Of a stretch of 64,000 nt of DNA, positions 19,688 through 29,173 are shown piece by piece. Under the pieces are notes generated by a model. That model did no database searches and was not told the DNA's origin. It worked only from the letters and a program-made list of their open reading frames with translations. The DNA comes from Pycnococcus provasolii (lineage: Eukaryota > Chlorophyta > Pseudoscourfieldiophyceae > Pseudoscourfieldiales > Pycnococcaceae). Location of the stretch: NCBI GenBank assembly GCA_938743325.2, contig OW568889.1, forward strand, positions 372,001-436,000, given 5' to 3'. Position 1 is the stretch's first letter. The number at the start of each line of letters is the position of its first letter. The position numbers were made by a program, and so were the translations under genes.

Positions 19688-20479
19688 ATGGGCAAGAAAG
19701 GTGCGCGAGGCGGAAAAGGTGGCAACAAGTTTGCGTCCAGCTTTGTGTACAAACCACCGAAGCTTAGCGAAATTGGACGCGAAGGTGAAAACGACGTCGT
19801 CAACCTGTGCGTGAGTATGCTCGAGTGCCCCGCGATTCGAATTTACTCGGACCTCGTTCCAATTGCGCGAACCAACATTGGCGACGTGAAGCGCCTTATT
19901 CTTAAACGACACGGCTATGCGATTCAGCGCGAAAACATCGAAATGTACTTGCTGAAAGCCGACTCACACCTTGTCCCGAAGGAGTACATCGAAGGCACAA
20001 TATACGAGTTGCCGAAGCATATTCTGCAAGGCTCGCACGACGACGACGAGTGGCGCACGTGTCTTAACGTTCGGGACATTGGTCCAGGTGGTCCTACGCT
20101 GCTTGACCTTGGGATCAAAGGGGCTGCCGCCCCTGTTGGTGGGTTCGTTCCTGTTGCAGAGCCAGCGAAGGCAAGCGCCGAGAGCGACGACGGCAAGGAA
20201 GCCGGCGCTCCGTTTTGGCACGTCGCCATACCAACCGTGAACATACTCTACACAGCCATCCCCGTTCGACTGAACCCACCGTGCTTGCTGCTTGAGAGCG
20301 AGCCTTGGCAAGTCGACCCTCTCGCGGGAATCAGCACGTATGATCCTGATGACGCAGCGCAGCGCGCCATTTTTTTGAAATCCGCTTATGCCGCGAGTCC
20401 CGGCCAGATCAAGTTGCCCGCGCGCGGCACGGGTGTGCGCGCGGTGCTGGACATCGGCCACATCCCGTACGCGCGCTGA
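19688..20479 (+). CDS. Unknown protein with possible ubiquitin-like fold
   Basis: The 263-aa protein is not recognised. It opens with a basic Gly/Lys-rich tail (MGKKGARGGKGG) starting from a clear ATG. Residues about 51-110 have the alternating pattern of a ubiquitin-like fold: IRIYSDLVPIA as a strand, then IGDVKRLILKRHG as a helix, then ENIEMYLL. The second half (about 175-263) is Pro-rich, with DPLAGISTYDPDDAAQRAIF and a final DIGHIPYAR. The even amino-acid composition and the lack of low complexity outside the first 15 residues argue that it is a real gene. No catalytic motif is visible. The ubiquitin-like reading is an inference from pattern only. Confidence 0.8.
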   Translation: MGKKGARGGKGGNKFASSFVYKPPKLSEIGREGENDVVNLCVSMLECPAIRIYSDLVPIARTNIGDVKRLILKRHGYAIQRENIEMYLLKADSHLVPKEYIEGTIYELPKHILQGSHDDDEWRTCLNVRDIGPGGPTLLDLGIKGAAAPVGGFVPVAEPAKASAESDDGKEAGAPFWHVAIPTVNILYTAIPVRLNPPCLLLESEPWQVDPLAGISTYDPDDAAQRAIFLKSAYAASPGQIKLPARGTGVRAVLDIGHIPYAR

Positions 20480-20921
20480 CGTCTGAGATGTGTTTGACAC
20501 TGCTTGGCGTCACCACGTGCTGTTCACGTGTTTTTTTTTGTATCTGTCACATATATCTATCTATCGTAATCGCACTCGTAGTGCTCTTCGCATTCGTCGG
20601 GACGGGGAGGAGCTCGTTCGGGGTATCGGCGGAGTCTCGCACGCCACCTTGATCTTGATAAGGGCTTGAGAAGCGGGCGCCCACCATAATAAGCGTGGTG
20701 CGCCGCGTGTTTTTCGCCATGGCTCTGGTGATGCATACCTGTATGTAGAGGTGCCGAGGAGTTGAGACCGGGATGCCCAACCCCCAATCCAACCCCCAAT
20801 CCAACCCCGAATAATCCACTCTCGCCTCCCCTCCCCATCCAGAACTCCATCCTTCTTCTTCTTCTACGTGTCATTGCGGCGGCGGCGGTTTCCAAGGCGC
20901 GCTTCCCACCACCCCTTGTAT
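20480..20921. other. Intergenic region with short repeats and a possible antisense ORF
   Basis: The stretch contains a TATC microsatellite (about 20552-20566), a run of CCCCAATCCAAC-type repeats (about 20774-20808) and a pyrimidine-rich leader (20815-20870) ahead of the next gene. A minus-strand ORF ends at 20557 with an acidic, Cys-containing tail (PRPDECEEHYECDYDR). It is tentative and is not called as a gene. Confidence 0.4.
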
Positions 20922-22307
20922 ATGTCGCTGCCGCACCCGCTCGCTCAGAACCACTCGCGCAAACCAACCGCCTACAACTGCAAGCCAACACGCAAGCACT
21001 GCGCACTGCCGGTAAGCGGCTCGCAACTCGCATACCTCAGACCCGACAAAGCTAAACGCATGGTCATCCCAAACGACTCCGATGCAGAGAAACTTGGGTC
21101 GCAAGCTGCCGTTGCGTCCACTTCAGACGCGCTCATGCTACCACACGAACCGCTCATGGGACAGGATAAGTGGCTCGGAGGCGCGCTCGGAAGAGACGGG
21201 TGCATCTACGGCGTTCCAGGACATGCGAAGCACGTCGTCCGCCTGAATCCGAAGAACGGCGAAGTGACTCTCGTTGGGCCGCACTTTGACGGCAAGTATA
21301 AGTGGCTGCGTGGCGACTCCGCACCGACCGGCACCATCTACGGGATACCGTGCCATGCAGACCGCGTGCTCGCCATCACGCCTTCGGATGGCAAGTCGGA
21401 GACGCTGGTGGAGACGATTGGCGACGCATTGCCAGGCAAGTGGAAGTGGCACGGTGGCGTGTATAGTCCGCACGATAAGTGCGTGTATGCCATCCCGCAG
21501 GCGAGCGACACCGTGCTGAAAATCGACACGGTGACGAACGAGGTGTCAACCATCGGCGGTCCGTTCGAGGGCGTGTCTCCAACGGGCAGGCACAAGTGGT
21601 ATGGCGGACTTCTGGCTGGCGACGGATCGATCATAGGCGTGCCCACGTGTGCAAATAGCGTGCTTCGCATAGACCCAGTGTCACAGGAGGTGTCTACGTT
21701 CGGGGAGCTCGACTGTGGCGGCTGGAAGTGGCATGGCGGTGTGGTTGGACCGGACGGGTGCGTGTATGGTATTCCGTTCAACAGCGACGCGGTACTGAAG
21801 ATTGACGCGCGCGAGAGGGTCGTGGACTACATCCCAATCGCGTCGTACACGTGCAACCATCGGGAGGATGGCAAGTACAAATATCTCGGTGGCGTGGTAG
21901 GTCCCGACGATCGGATTTACGCCATCCCGTGCGATGCAGAGCGCGTGCTTCGAATTGATCCATCTAAGAACGAGGCTGTGGAAATCGGGCCGGCGATCCG
22001 TGGCGCGCAGAACCCAGCGTCGGTTTCCGACAACGGACTCGTCACGCTCAATCCAGGACCTCTGGACTGCAACAAGTGGCAAAACGGGTTTGTGGGCAAA
22101 GACGGAAACCTGTACTTCATCCCGCTGAAAGCTGAGAGCGTTCTGCGCGTGAATCCATGGACGGAGGAGATGGACCTCATCGGCGGGCCATTTCCCGGCT
22201 TCGAGAAGTGGGAAGGTGGTGTGATGGACCGCGACGGCAACATGTTCTGCATCCCTCTGAACGCGAAGCGCTTTCTGCGCATCACGCCGACAACGGCTAC
22301 GTCGTAA
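20922..22307 (+). CDS. KWxGG-repeat beta-propeller protein
   Basis: The protein has 461 aa from the ATG at 20922; a GTG-initiated extension to 20868 was rejected, and ATG 21060 is an alternative start. After a basic Ser/Pro-rich leader that could be a targeting peptide, eight repeats of about 40-50 aa follow. The pattern is KWxGGxxGxDGxIYGIPxxAxxVLxIDP. Examples are KWLGGALGRDGCIYGVP, KWHGGVVGPDGCVYGIP and KWEGGVMDRDGNMFCIP. Each repeat looks like one beta-propeller blade, so an eight-bladed ring is expected. Repeats of this kind occur in protist proteins of unknown function. No catalytic residue can be assigned. Conservation across blades is high, especially the Trp-x-Gly-Gly turn. Confidence 0.85.
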   Translation: MSLPHPLAQNHSRKPTAYNCKPTRKHCALPVSGSQLAYLRPDKAKRMVIPNDSDAEKLGSQAAVASTSDALMLPHEPLMGQDKWLGGALGRDGCIYGVPGHAKHVVRLNPKNGEVTLVGPHFDGKYKWLRGDSAPTGTIYGIPCHADRVLAITPSDGKSETLVETIGDALPGKWKWHGGVYSPHDKCVYAIPQASDTVLKIDTVTNEVSTIGGPFEGVSPTGRHKWYGGLLAGDGSIIGVPTCANSVLRIDPVSQEVSTFGELDCGGWKWHGGVVGPDGCVYGIPFNSDAVLKIDARERVVDYIPIASYTCNHREDGKYKYLGGVVGPDDRIYAIPCDAERVLRIDPSKNEAVEIGPAIRGAQNPASVSDNGLVTLNPGPLDCNKWQNGFVGKDGNLYFIPLKAESVLRVNPWTEEMDLIGGPFPGFEKWEGGVMDRDGNMFCIPLNAKRFLRITPTTATS

Positions 22308-22692
22308 CACGCTACCATAGCTAGACGACGCATTTGTAGTACTAGACGATGTAAGATGACTATTGATTTTCATTTGTTTGCGCAAAGTTACTATCGTAAC
22401 TTTGTTGATCAGAGTTGCTGAGCTGGCTGGCGGGGAAGCTGAAATCGCCGCCCTTGGGAAGTTGGCAAGTCCCGTGCAAGCCTGCGAGCCCGTTGCGTAG
22501 GAGGTACGATAGGACAGCGCAACTGGCACCGATACAGAACACCGCTGATGAAGGTGGTCAAGACTCGGATGCCCAGGTGGTCAAGAACACCATGTCACGA
22601 CGGCGTTTCTCTGTCCGGTCCCCCTCCCTCTCCTCTCCCCCCTCGTCCCCCTCTGCCGGTCGCCAACGCCGCGAAAACGAAACGGCAGCCGC
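22308..22692. other. Intergenic region with hairpin and pyrimidine-rich leader
   Basis: It holds a perfect 9-bp inverted repeat at 22383-22404, a direct repeat of GGTGGTCAAGA (about 22553 and 22574) and a pyrimidine tract (22615-22655) just before the coiled-coil gene. No ORF is supported. Confidence 0.6.
22383..22404 (+). other. Perfect stem-loop in the 3' UTR of the propeller gene
   Basis: CAAAGTTAC (22383-22391) and GTAACTTTG (22396-22404) form a perfect 9-bp stem with a TATC loop. It begins 76 nt after the stop codon of the beta-propeller gene. It could be a transcript-end or stability element. It does not match the histone stem-loop. Confidence 0.7.
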
Positions 22693-25600
22693 ATGATGCA
22701 CACGCCCACGGCGCACTTCTTCACGCCCATGGCCGCCGCAGAGGACGGGGAGACGCCGAGACCGACGACAAACGGAAAGGCGCACGCCTCGTTTGCGGAG
22801 GCGTGGGACGCATACGTTGACACGCAGGAAAAGCTGAGACAAAGCACACGCAAAGAAGCTACGCGCCCGGCGCTGGCAAGGAGACTCTACGACGACGACG
22901 ACGACGACGACCACAACGACGACGACGACGCCGTCGCCGTTGGCAAGATTATTGTGCCACCACGTAGATCGCAGCGCTACAGCTTTCTCGACTCGGATAT
23001 TGCACCGCTCCTGAGACGGATGCTGAGGAAGTTTCGCGCGAAGGCGAGTGCTAGGAGGGCAACGCGCTTGCTCGTGGCCAGGACGCAGATGCGTGGGCGC
23101 GCGCTGAGACGTGCAAGAGACTGTCTCCGCTCGTGGCGGCGTCGCACAGTGGCAGCGACAAGGTCCTTGCAGAGGTACAGCTACCGAAACTTTCTTGCGC
23201 CAGCGGCGACAGCGTTTCTTGTGTGGTCGGTGCGCGTCCAAGCGACCAACTACCTACGCTCGCGGGAGATCGACACGAAGCGCGGCAAGTACCTTGTCAG
23301 CCGGGTCGCACGCCTTGGCGTTCAAGCGCGTCTTCGCTTGCGTGTGTTTTCGGCTTGGCGCATGGCCCTTGCAGCCAAACCCTCCGCACGCGCCGCCTTG
23401 GCCCGAGAAGAGGTTTCCGAGGCGCGCCGTGAGGCGGCGGGCACCGATTCAGAGCTTGCCCGAGTGCAGGCGCAGCTTAAGGCTACTTTGTCAGAGCTCG
23501 AGGCGACAAATCACCGCGCCGAGGAAGCATCCGCGAGACGTGAGGCTGAAATTGCGGGGCTGCGTGAGAGAATGCGTGAGGAGGTTGCACGCTTTGAGTC
23601 GGAGGTTGCCGCGGCGAGGGAGAGTGCCCACGTCGAGATATCTCGACTCGAGACGGAAGCGGCCGCCGCGCGCGCTGAGGCGATGGAAAAGCACCAGGAG
23701 AACGCGCGGCTCGAGGCCAAGCTGGCACGAGCAGAGCGCAACGTGGAGAACACGGGCGACGAAGCCTCTCGCCTCGCGCTGACGGCTCGACAGGAGATGA
23801 CAAGCCAGGTTGTGGACCTGCAGGAGACGATCGAGGCGCTCGAGCATCGCCTCGCGGAGGCGGAAGAGCAGGCTTCACTTTCTCGTTCCCTGCAGGAACA
23901 GCTCGATGCGCACAGCTCTGATCGACTGCGTGCCGAGGCGCTGGCCGACTTTCTCTCGTCCGAGCTAGAGCAGAAAGCGGCCGAAGCTGCGCTTCTCGGC
24001 AGCGACGTGCGAGACATGCGCGACGAGCACGCGCGTGCCGTGGGCGCGAGCACGGGCATGGCGCGCGAGGCATCTGAGGCTTTCCGAGAGGCTGAAAACT
24101 TGCGCAGCAAGTGCGCTATGCTGGAGTCTGATTCTAGGCGCATGTCAGAGGAGCTGGAGGATTGCCGGACCGCGCTGCGCGAAAGCGAGCAAGTTGTCGG
24201 AGATCTGCGGAGGCAGCTCGTGGAGACGCATCACGACGTCGTCGCCGCTCGAAGCCTCGAGGAGCGCGCCAAGGCGGAGCATGCTGTTATGCAGAAGCTG
24301 CTTCGTCAAAGCGAGCAGATCGATGAGCGTCGCCAAGCCATGGAACTTAAGCACGAACATGCACTCGATAGGGCAGAGCTCGACAACCGCCAGCTTTCCC
24401 ATCGCGTGCCACAGCTTGAGGCGCAGCTGGCTGATGTTCGCGGCCGCCTGGCCGCGGCGCAAGCGGAGGCTATGAAGCACGCTGATGAGCGAAGTCGCGC
24501 GGAGATGGAGTTGAAGGCGGTGCAATCTGCAGCCGAGGCGGAACGTGATACGATGGATAGCACGATAGCGGAGATTCGGCGTGACTGCGACGCGAAGCTC
24601 GACGAGCTTGCGAATGTCGCAGGAGAGGCAAGAAACGAGGCTCGGCTTTTGTCCGAGCGCCTGGAGACGGAGCGTCTTCGCCCAGACGCACTTGCGGCAG
24701 AGCTTTCCGCGGCGGAGACGGAGAACGACATGAGGAGTCGCGAGAGTGCGGGCCTGCGTGCGATGATGGAATCCCTGGAAGAGGAGCTGCACGTTGCGCG
24801 CATGCACATTACGATGCTCGAGGCTGGCGAAAAGTTTCAGAAGAGAGGCACACCCATTTCGGCGGCAGCCCTTGCCGCGGCGTCATCGCCGGGACCGTCT
24901 CCTGGCGGCGTGGAGACGGCGGCGGTGCTTTCGCCTGGTGAAACGGCAACCACTGCATTGCAGCGCGAGCTTGCGCGAGCGCGCACCCGCCTGAATCACT
25001 ACGAGTCGCGCGAGATGGAAATGAAGTTGCGCGAGGAGGAGCTGCTCGAGCTTCGTACCAAGGCTAGCACCGGGGAAACAACCACGGATCACCTGCGCCG
25101 CGAGCTTGGGGATGCGGAGCGCTCCCTTCGCTTGCGCACCGAGGAGTTGGACGAGGTGAAGGCGCGCTTGGCGGAGCAGAGTGTACCCGCAGCTTCCACT
25201 GCCGTGGATGATTCTCACCAAAAGGCGACTATGAAGATTGCTGACCTGGAGCAGAGGATGCCAGATCTCGTGTCTTCACGCGACGCTCTGAAGACGCGGC
25301 ACGAGGAGTCGGAGCGTAAGCTTGAGCTCGCGGCGAAGCGCGCCGACCATCTGACAGCAGAGGCGACACGCCTCGAGGCAGTTCGCGCGGATGTGAGTGC
25401 AGAGCGGGATGCCCTGCAGGCTGCGCTCGATGAGGCGCGCGCGTTGGAGAGTCGCAAGGATGCACGCATCGCCGAGCTCGAGCGCGAGCTGGAGCAGCGG
25501 GGAGTGGTGACACCGCCGCCGATGAGCACGGATGCGGCGGAGGCGGAGGCGGAGGCGCTGCGCTCGACGATCGATGGCATGCGCGCATCGATGGGCCAGA

Positions 25601-26277
25601 AAGACGCACGTCTTGCTGAGCAGGCTCGCGAGCTCTCTCGTGCGCACGAGCAAATCGACATGCTGCAGTCAGCTCTGGATGCTGCCTCGAGCGGTGGCGG
25701 TGATGTTGGCGGCGGCACGAATGTGCCAGAAGAGGTGGAGGAGGAGCTTAGCGAGCTACGAGGTGCCGCTGAGATGCAAAGATTTCAAAATGTCGCACTG
25801 CGAGAGGAAACGGAGGAGTTGCGGGAGATGTTGAAGTCCAAGGACCACGAGCTCGTGCAAGCGTTGGACGAGCTATCGCGCAAGGAGGCAAATTTCGAGG
25901 CACTGCTGACTGCTGCACGAGAGGAAGTTTCGTCGCTTCAAGAGAAGCTAAGGCAACAACAGGCACGAGAGACGAAGATGGCGGTTCCTCCAACGCCTCC
26001 TCCGTTTGCATCCACATCGTCGTCGTCATCATCATCGCAGCAGCAACATTCTATTCCTCCTCCGTCACGCCGCGCAAGCACAAAACGGACGCCCGAAGTG
26101 GATGAGGATCGAAACATATTCACGAGTGCCGCATTGGCCCGTCGACGAGCGTCCACAACAAGTTCTCCTCCCACATCCTCCACCTCCACCCCCACGTCGT
26201 CTGGTCGAGGTGGAGGTGGAGGTGGCCCGCCTCCTCCACCACCACCGCGTTCGAGAAGGGGCTCGGCTTGGAAATGA
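22693..26277 (+). CDS. Long coiled-coil protein with SFI1-like N-terminal region
   Basis: The 1,194-aa protein starts at the tandem ATGATG. The N-terminus has a poly-Asp run. Residues about 100-235 are Arg-rich with regularly spaced Trp and helix patterns (CLRSWRRR, FLVWSVRV, FSAWRMAL) resembling SFI1/centrin-binding repeats. From about 235 to 1095 it is an almost continuous Ala/Glu/Arg heptad coiled coil with one short Pro/Gly break (about 720-750). The last 95 residues are Ser/Pro-rich and basic, including a proline run. This suggests a basal-body, centrosome or axoneme-linker scaffold, but composition alone does not identify a family. A pyrimidine tract precedes the start. It converges with ribosomal P1. 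Confidence 0.82.
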   Translation: MMHTPTAHFFTPMAAAEDGETPRPTTNGKAHASFAEAWDAYVDTQEKLRQSTRKEATRPALARRLYDDDDDDDHNDDDDAVAVGKIIVPPRRSQRYSFLDSDIAPLLRRMLRKFRAKASARRATRLLVARTQMRGRALRRARDCLRSWRRRTVAATRSLQRYSYRNFLAPAATAFLVWSVRVQATNYLRSREIDTKRGKYLVSRVARLGVQARLRLRVFSAWRMALAAKPSARAALAREEVSEARREAAGTDSELARVQAQLKATLSELEATNHRAEEASARREAEIAGLRERMREEVARFESEVAAARESAHVEISRLETEAAAARAEAMEKHQENARLEAKLARAERNVENTGDEASRLALTARQEMTSQVVDLQETIEALEHRLAEAEEQASLSRSLQEQLDAHSSDRLRAEALADFLSSELEQKAAEAALLGSDVRDMRDEHARAVGASTGMAREASEAFREAENLRSKCAMLESDSRRMSEELEDCRTALRESEQVVGDLRRQLVETHHDVVAARSLEERAKAEHAVMQKLLRQSEQIDERRQAMELKHEHALDRAELDNRQLSHRVPQLEAQLADVRGRLAAAQAEAMKHADERSRAEMELKAVQSAAEAERDTMDSTIAEIRRDCDAKLDELANVAGEARNEARLLSERLETERLRPDALAAELSAAETENDMRSRESAGLRAMMESLEEELHVARMHITMLEAGEKFQKRGTPISAAALAAASSPGPSPGGVETAAVLSPGETATTALQRELARARTRLNHYESREMEMKLREEELLELRTKASTGETTTDHLRRELGDAERSLRLRTEELDEVKARLAEQSVPAASTAVDDSHQKATMKIADLEQRMPDLVSSRDALKTRHEESERKLELAAKRADHLTAEATRLEAVRADVSAERDALQAALDEARALESRKDARIAELERELEQRGVVTPPPMSTDAAEAEAEALRSTIDGMRASMGQKDARLAEQARELSRAHEQIDMLQSALDAASSGGGDVGGGTNVPEEVEEELSELRGAAEMQRFQNVALREETEELREMLKSKDHELVQALDELSRKEANFEALLTAAREEVSSLQEKLRQQQARETKMAVPPTPPPFASTSSSSSSSQQQHSIPPPSRRASTKRTPEVDEDRNIFTSAALARRRASTTSSPPTSSTSTPTSSGRGGGGGGPPPPPPPRSRRGSAWK

Positions 26278-26642
26278 CGACTCGAGTGGTTACACACAAC
26301 GTAAATTATTATTCTCGTTTCTTTCAGATTCAAAATCATCTATCCTCTCGCCGCCATTGAATTTCGGCACCACCATTAGCGATGGTTCTACGACGGATCC
26401 CCCTGATAAGGTTGTTGAGACTGTGACTTTTCTCCATGGTGTTGCAACTACTGGCGATTCCGTTGTGGGCGAGAACACGAGGATGTTTTCATTTGAATCC
26501 TCTCAAAGACAAGGACGTAGAAAACGCTGGGCGCGGTCCTTCTCCGTGAGCGTGAGCTCGTAAAACATCGTCTTCATGTTAAAAAAAAAGAACAACGGAA
26601 TACGTTTTCCACTTGTTTTTTCATCACCAGCACTTGTGAAGT
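26278..26642. other. Convergent 3' intergenic region, no feature
   Basis: The two genes on either side both end here. No copy of the 3'-end element is present, and nothing else stands out apart from a short A run (26580-26589). Confidence 0.6.
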
Positions 26643-26969
26643 TTAATCGAACAGGTCGAACTCAGCCTCCTCCTCTTCTTCCTCCTCCGGCTCCGGCTCC
26701 GGCGCGGCAGCCGCGCCAGCGTCGCCGCCGCCGCCGCCACCGCCGCCTCCGCCACCGCCACCGCCGCCTCCGCCGCCCTGGCCGACGTTCGTGATGAGAT
26801 CCTCAATCTTCTTCGTCTCAAACAGCTTAGCGAAAAGCGCGGGCCAGTACGCCTCGACGTTGACACCAGCCGCCTTGACGACGTCGTTGATCTTATCAGC
26901 GGTGATTTCCTGCTCGTCGTCGTGCAGGATCAGCGAGGCGTAGACGCAGGCGAGTTCTCCGGCAGACAT
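26643..26969 (-). CDS. RPLP1: 60S acidic ribosomal protein P1
   Basis: The 108-aa protein has the P1 N-terminal helical domain ([37 protein letters not shown] and LFAKLF, residues 2-55). An 18-residue Gly hinge follows, then an Ala/Pro/Glu-rich linker and an acidic tail. P1 forms the ribosomal stalk that recruits elongation factors. The N-terminal motif order is P1, not P2. The C-terminus is odd: the near-universal S-D-(D/E)-D-M-G-F-G-L-F-D tail is replaced by poly-Glu followed by AEFDLFD, which keeps only the last residues. The ATG at 26967-26969 gives full family length. No intron is present. Confidence 0.95.
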   Translation of the reverse strand: MSAGELACVYASLILHDDEQEITADKINDVVKAAGVNVEAYWPALFAKLFETKKIEDLITNVGQGGGGGGGGGGGGGGGGGGDAGAAAAPEPEPEEEEEEEAEFDLFD

Positions 26970-27528
26970 TTTTGTGTGTGAAACGAGTTTGGCCTAACAA
27001 CAATCAAAGAGAGGTGAAAGGAAGGATGTGCTCCTATTTAACCTGCGTGAACGTGGAGTGGAGTGTGGTGTAAGTGTTAGTGTATTGCCTATCGTCGGAG
27101 CGGAGAGAAGGGAAGCGAAGGGAAGGGGCGGAGAGGCGGGGCGCCATGGCGTACCTTTGCGAAATGGACCGTCGGAGAGGAGGAGAGAAAAGAAGGACGG
27201 CGGCGCTTCAACAGAATACCGGTATCCCCTGCAAATCTACGGGGACAAACAGGAAACCCCGAACTAAAATCCAAGGCCATCATTGCCAACCCCGAAATTG
27301 GAAATCTGCGCCAAGATTTGCGTAAAAGCGTTTCGTGGATAGGAGAGGGGGAAACGGGACCTATTTCTAGGCTGGATTTCTGTGCCCTTTTTGTTCTTCT
27401 CCCTTCCCTCCATCCAAACATCCAACCCCACCGAGACATCCTACTCCTTGGGAAGGAAGGATCGTATGGCCTGGCGCAGTTAGGCGAACGCACGCACGCA
27501 CGCACACCTTCTACCTTCTGCTGCTCGC
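26970..27528. promoter_or_regulatory. Divergent promoter region of RPLP1 and CARNMT1
   Basis: This 560-bp gap lies between two divergent starts. The plus strand is purine-rich near 27095-27195 (pyrimidine-rich in the P1 sense) and pyrimidine-rich at 27395-27430 (CARNMT1 sense). A CACG/CGCA microsatellite lies at 27489-27506. No ORF is supported. Confidence 0.5.
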
Positions 27529-29040
27529 ATGGAGGCGCCCACGCCTCTTCCGCGGGCGCCTCAGAAACAAACCACCAAAACGGTGGTGCGGGGCGACCGT
27601 GACGCCGCGAACAACGCGGCATCCTCGGAGCCGGAGGACAGCAGCGACGACGACGGAAACAACAACGCAACGCCATCGCAGACGTCTTCCGAGGAACGCA
27701 ACCAGAGACAGCGCGACCTCGACTACGAAGATGAGCGTAACGCGCTCGGGAAGATTGTCGCGAACATACGCGCGTACAGAGGCTTCGGCATGGACGACGT
27801 GCGACGCGTCGAGTACCACTACGGCCGGCTCTCCGAGGCGCACAAGGCTCTCATCCCGCACGAGCGCGAGAAGCACGCGGCGATGCGAAGTGCCGTCGAC
27901 GCGAACGCGCGCTTCTTCGACGAGCTGGTGAACACGTTCCGCGACATGAACGAGGGCTCGCCGGAGTCGCATGGGAGGCCTAGCCATCTCGTGGGTGGTG
28001 AGGAGGAGGCTCGCAAGCTCGAGCACTCGGGGTACCAGATCAGAGGCGTGGATGAGGACAAGGTGAAATACGTTCTGAAGAACCTCGTTCGCGACTGGTC
28101 AGAGGAGGGGAAAAATGAGCGTGAGCGCAGCTACAGATATGTCATCGACGCGCTGCGCAGGAGCTGTCCTGCACAAGGGCGGGGGACGCCACCGCCAGAT
28201 GACAAACCAACAACATCGTCGGCGAAGGCAACTACTTCGGCGGAAGCCTCCAGCGAGTTGGTGGCGGCTGCGTCTGCGGCTGCTGCCTCTGGCGGCAATG
28301 CTGCAACGAACAATGCCGGGCCAGCCACGTCAACGCCACCGTCAGCGCCAATGGACCACCATCTGGAACATCGCGCGGAGCCTCCGCGCTGTGTCGTCGC
28401 GGGCGCAGGGCTGGGGCGCTTGTGCTGTGAGCTCGCGGCTCTTGGGTATGATGCTCAGGGCAACGAGCACTCTTATTACATGCTGCTGACGTCGTCGTTT
28501 GTGCTCAATCACACGCAGCGGCGGCATCAGTGGCGGATCCACCCGTGGGCGCATCAATCTTGCAACGTTGCGCGCGACTCCGACCAGCTGCGGTGTGTCA
28601 CCATCCCAGACGTTACGCCTGGTGAGCTCGCGTGCCGAGTCTCGCCTGGCCTGCTCTCGATGTGCGCCGGAGACTTCGTGGAGGTGTACGGCGTGCCGGA
28701 GCAGGCGGGAGCTTACGATGCAGTCATCACATGCTTTTTCATGGATACGGCGCACAACGTGCTTGAGTATCTCGAGGTGATCCGCCACATGCTCAAGGTG
28801 GGTGGCATTTGGATTAATCACGGACCTCTTCTGTACCACTGGGCAGATGCATTCCAGTATCTGTCAACGGATGAGCTTTCGATTGAAATCAGTCTGGAGA
28901 CGATGCACGCGGCTGCGGAGAAGTTAGGATTCGAGTGCCTTCACCAGGAGATGGCTGTGTCGCCGTATACGAGCAATGTCCACTCGATGATGCAGACAAT
29001 ATACAACTGCTCGTCGTCCACGATGGTGAAGAGGAGGTGA
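27529..29040 (+). CDS. CARNMT1: Carnosine/protein-histidine N-methyltransferase
   Basis: The 503-aa protein belongs to the N2227/CARNMT1 family, which uses SAM to methylate the histidine imidazole of carnosine or of protein histidines. It has the family N-terminal helices (YHYGRLSEAHKALIPHE, about 100-116), a linker helix DKVKYVLKNLVRDWSEEG (about 176), the SAM-binding VVAGAGLGRLCCELA (about 289), HPWAHQSCN (about 338), the catalytic-site block YDAVITCFFMDTAHN (about 397), WINHGPLLYHW (about 428) and SPYTSNVHSMMQT near the end. A low-complexity Ala/Ser insertion (about 215-270) separates the helical part from the Rossmann domain. The ATG at 27529 gives a complete protein. Element E follows 72 nt after the stop. 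Confidence 0.95.
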   Translation: MEAPTPLPRAPQKQTTKTVVRGDRDAANNAASSEPEDSSDDDGNNNATPSQTSSEERNQRQRDLDYEDERNALGKIVANIRAYRGFGMDDVRRVEYHYGRLSEAHKALIPHEREKHAAMRSAVDANARFFDELVNTFRDMNEGSPESHGRPSHLVGGEEEARKLEHSGYQIRGVDEDKVKYVLKNLVRDWSEEGKNERERSYRYVIDALRRSCPAQGRGTPPPDDKPTTSSAKATTSAEASSELVAAASAAAASGGNAATNNAGPATSTPPSAPMDHHLEHRAEPPRCVVAGAGLGRLCCELAALGYDAQGNEHSYYMLLTSSFVLNHTQRRHQWRIHPWAHQSCNVARDSDQLRCVTIPDVTPGELACRVSPGLLSMCAGDFVEVYGVPEQAGAYDAVITCFFMDTAHNVLEYLEVIRHMLKVGGIWINHGPLLYHWADAFQYLSTDELSIEISLETMHAAAEKLGFECLHQEMAVSPYTSNVHSMMQTIYNCSSSTMVKRR

Positions 29041-29112
29041 ACAGATTGAAGTGCAGTTTTATTGTTTTTTAATGATTAATTTTTTCCTATTGTTTCTTCC
29101 TACATACATAAT

Positions 29113-29173
29113 ATCGCTCTTTCAGTTATGGATTGTACTTCACTTTGTCCTTTAACGGTCGTCCATTCATTCG
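29113..29173 (+). repeat. 3'-end dispersed element, copy E
   Basis: It reads GCTCTTTCAGTTATGG, a TGTACTTCACTTTGTCC core, then ACGGTCGTCCATTCATT, in sense with CARNMT1 and 72 nt after its stop. It is the copy farthest from its stop codon. Confidence 0.72.
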
